Of a DNA stretch of 5,768 nucleotides, positions 5,480-5,768 are shown piece by piece; position 1 is the stretch's first letter, and each line of letters begins with the position of its first letter. The stretch is from Candidatus Njordarchaeum guaymasense (GTDB lineage: Archaea > Asgardarchaeota > Njordarchaeia > Njordarchaeales > Njordarchaeaceae). Below the pieces are notes generated by a model. The model was not told the DNA's origin, did no database searches, and saw only the letters and a program-made list of their open reading frames with translations. Location: positions 1-5,768 of the forward strand of contig JAUQYT010000001.1 in NCBI GenBank assembly GCA_030587605.1. Direction: 5' to 3'. Both the position numbers and the translations under genes were made by a program.

Positions 5480-5768
5480 ATGAAAAAACTGAGTAACTCT
5501 CTCCCGTTGCTTCTCATTCTAATGCTTAGCATCACGACTATGGCAAGTCTGAGTCCCGTGTACGCTAGCCCCACTGACCTTTCTGTGCTATTTCCAAACG
5601 GAACTACTGAGAGCATTAACGAATACTTCACTGGCGACATGTTCGCTGTTGACATATATGTTGCAGACGTCACCGACCTCTTCGGCTTCGAGTTCAAATT
5701 AAAATACGATCCAAGTGTCTTGACAGCTGTTGACGTCATCATTGGAGACTTCCTACAGCCCGACTACA
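5480..5768 (+). CDS. Secreted cohesin-domain protein (5' part only, cut by window edge)
   Basis: Ninety-six codons are visible and the frame is open to the right edge. Residues 1-29 form a Sec signal peptide (MKKLSNSLPLLLILML, ending V-Y-A before SPTD). The mature part starts like a cohesin: LSVLFPNGTTESINEYFTGD, then FAVDIYVADVTDLFGF, then the hallmark EFKLKYDPSVLTAVDV followed by IGDFL. This matches the early beta strands of the cohesin fold (usually about 140 residues), including the conserved Y-D-P-S-V-L. Cohesins bind dockerins, and the protein encoded 13 bp upstream ends in a dockerin-like domain, so a functional pair is likely. Whether the missing part holds more cohesins, a transmembrane anchor or S-layer repeats cannot be told. 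The mature N-termini of this and the upstream protein both begin SPT. Cohesin-like domains also occur in archaeal surface proteins with no known dockerin partner, so the pairing remains an inference. Confidence 0.82.
   Translation, partial: MKKLSNSLPLLLILMLSITTMASLSPVYASPTDLSVLFPNGTTESINEYFTGDMFAVDIYVADVTDLFGFEFKLKYDPSVLTAVDVIIGDFLQPDY

Noticed and set aside
1..5768. CRISPR arrays, tRNA or rRNA genes, transposases and att sites.
   Set aside because: I looked for spaced direct repeats, RNA-like clover folds and transposase motifs and saw none. The window is almost fully coding.

Overview
The window holds most of a carbohydrate-type (CUT1/MalFGK-like) ABC importer locus, probably archaeal. The archaeal assignment is an inference. 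It rests on BRE/TATA-like elements placed ahead of both transcription units, Sec-type signal peptides without a lipobox on the exported proteins, and a dockerin/cohesin pair of the kind seen in archaeal surface proteins. Strong Shine-Dalgarno sites are also present. I cannot name a lineage; an uncultured Thermoproteota/Bathyarchaeia-like or a euryarchaeal genome would both fit.

Layout. On the minus strand, reading leftwards from about 3640, there is a tightly packed operon: a MalF-like permease (3640-2747), a MalG-like permease (2730-1894, possibly starting at 2754), a canonical MalK-like ATPase (1897-797, ATGA overlap with the permease) and a second, divergent MalK-like ATPase (744 to the left edge, 3' end missing). 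On the plus strand, diverging from a 170-bp intergenic region, are a secreted family-1 solute-binding protein (3811-5466) and then a secreted protein that starts at 5480 and runs off the right edge.

How the parts may work together. The binding protein would capture a sugar or polyol outside the cell, the two permeases would form the channel, and the two ATPases would drive it, probably as a heterodimer because both are encoded. The binding protein has no visible membrane anchor. Instead its C-terminus carries, after a proline-rich linker, two F-hand calcium loops 34 residues apart, which is the layout of a type I dockerin. The next gene begins with a signal peptide followed by the first half of a cohesin-like domain. 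The most interesting reading is that the receptor of this transporter is held at the cell surface by a dockerin-cohesin contact instead of a lipid or transmembrane anchor. This is a hypothesis from sequence only.

Other points of note are a second ATPase with Gln in place of the H-loop His, an LSAGQ signature and a 5-residue insertion after the Q-loop; a near-perfect 21-bp palindrome where the binding-protein transcript should start; and an ambiguous MalG start, where the best-placed ribosome site precedes an ATT codon. I saw no RNA genes, CRISPR arrays or mobile elements, and no gene-free stretch longer than 170 bp.
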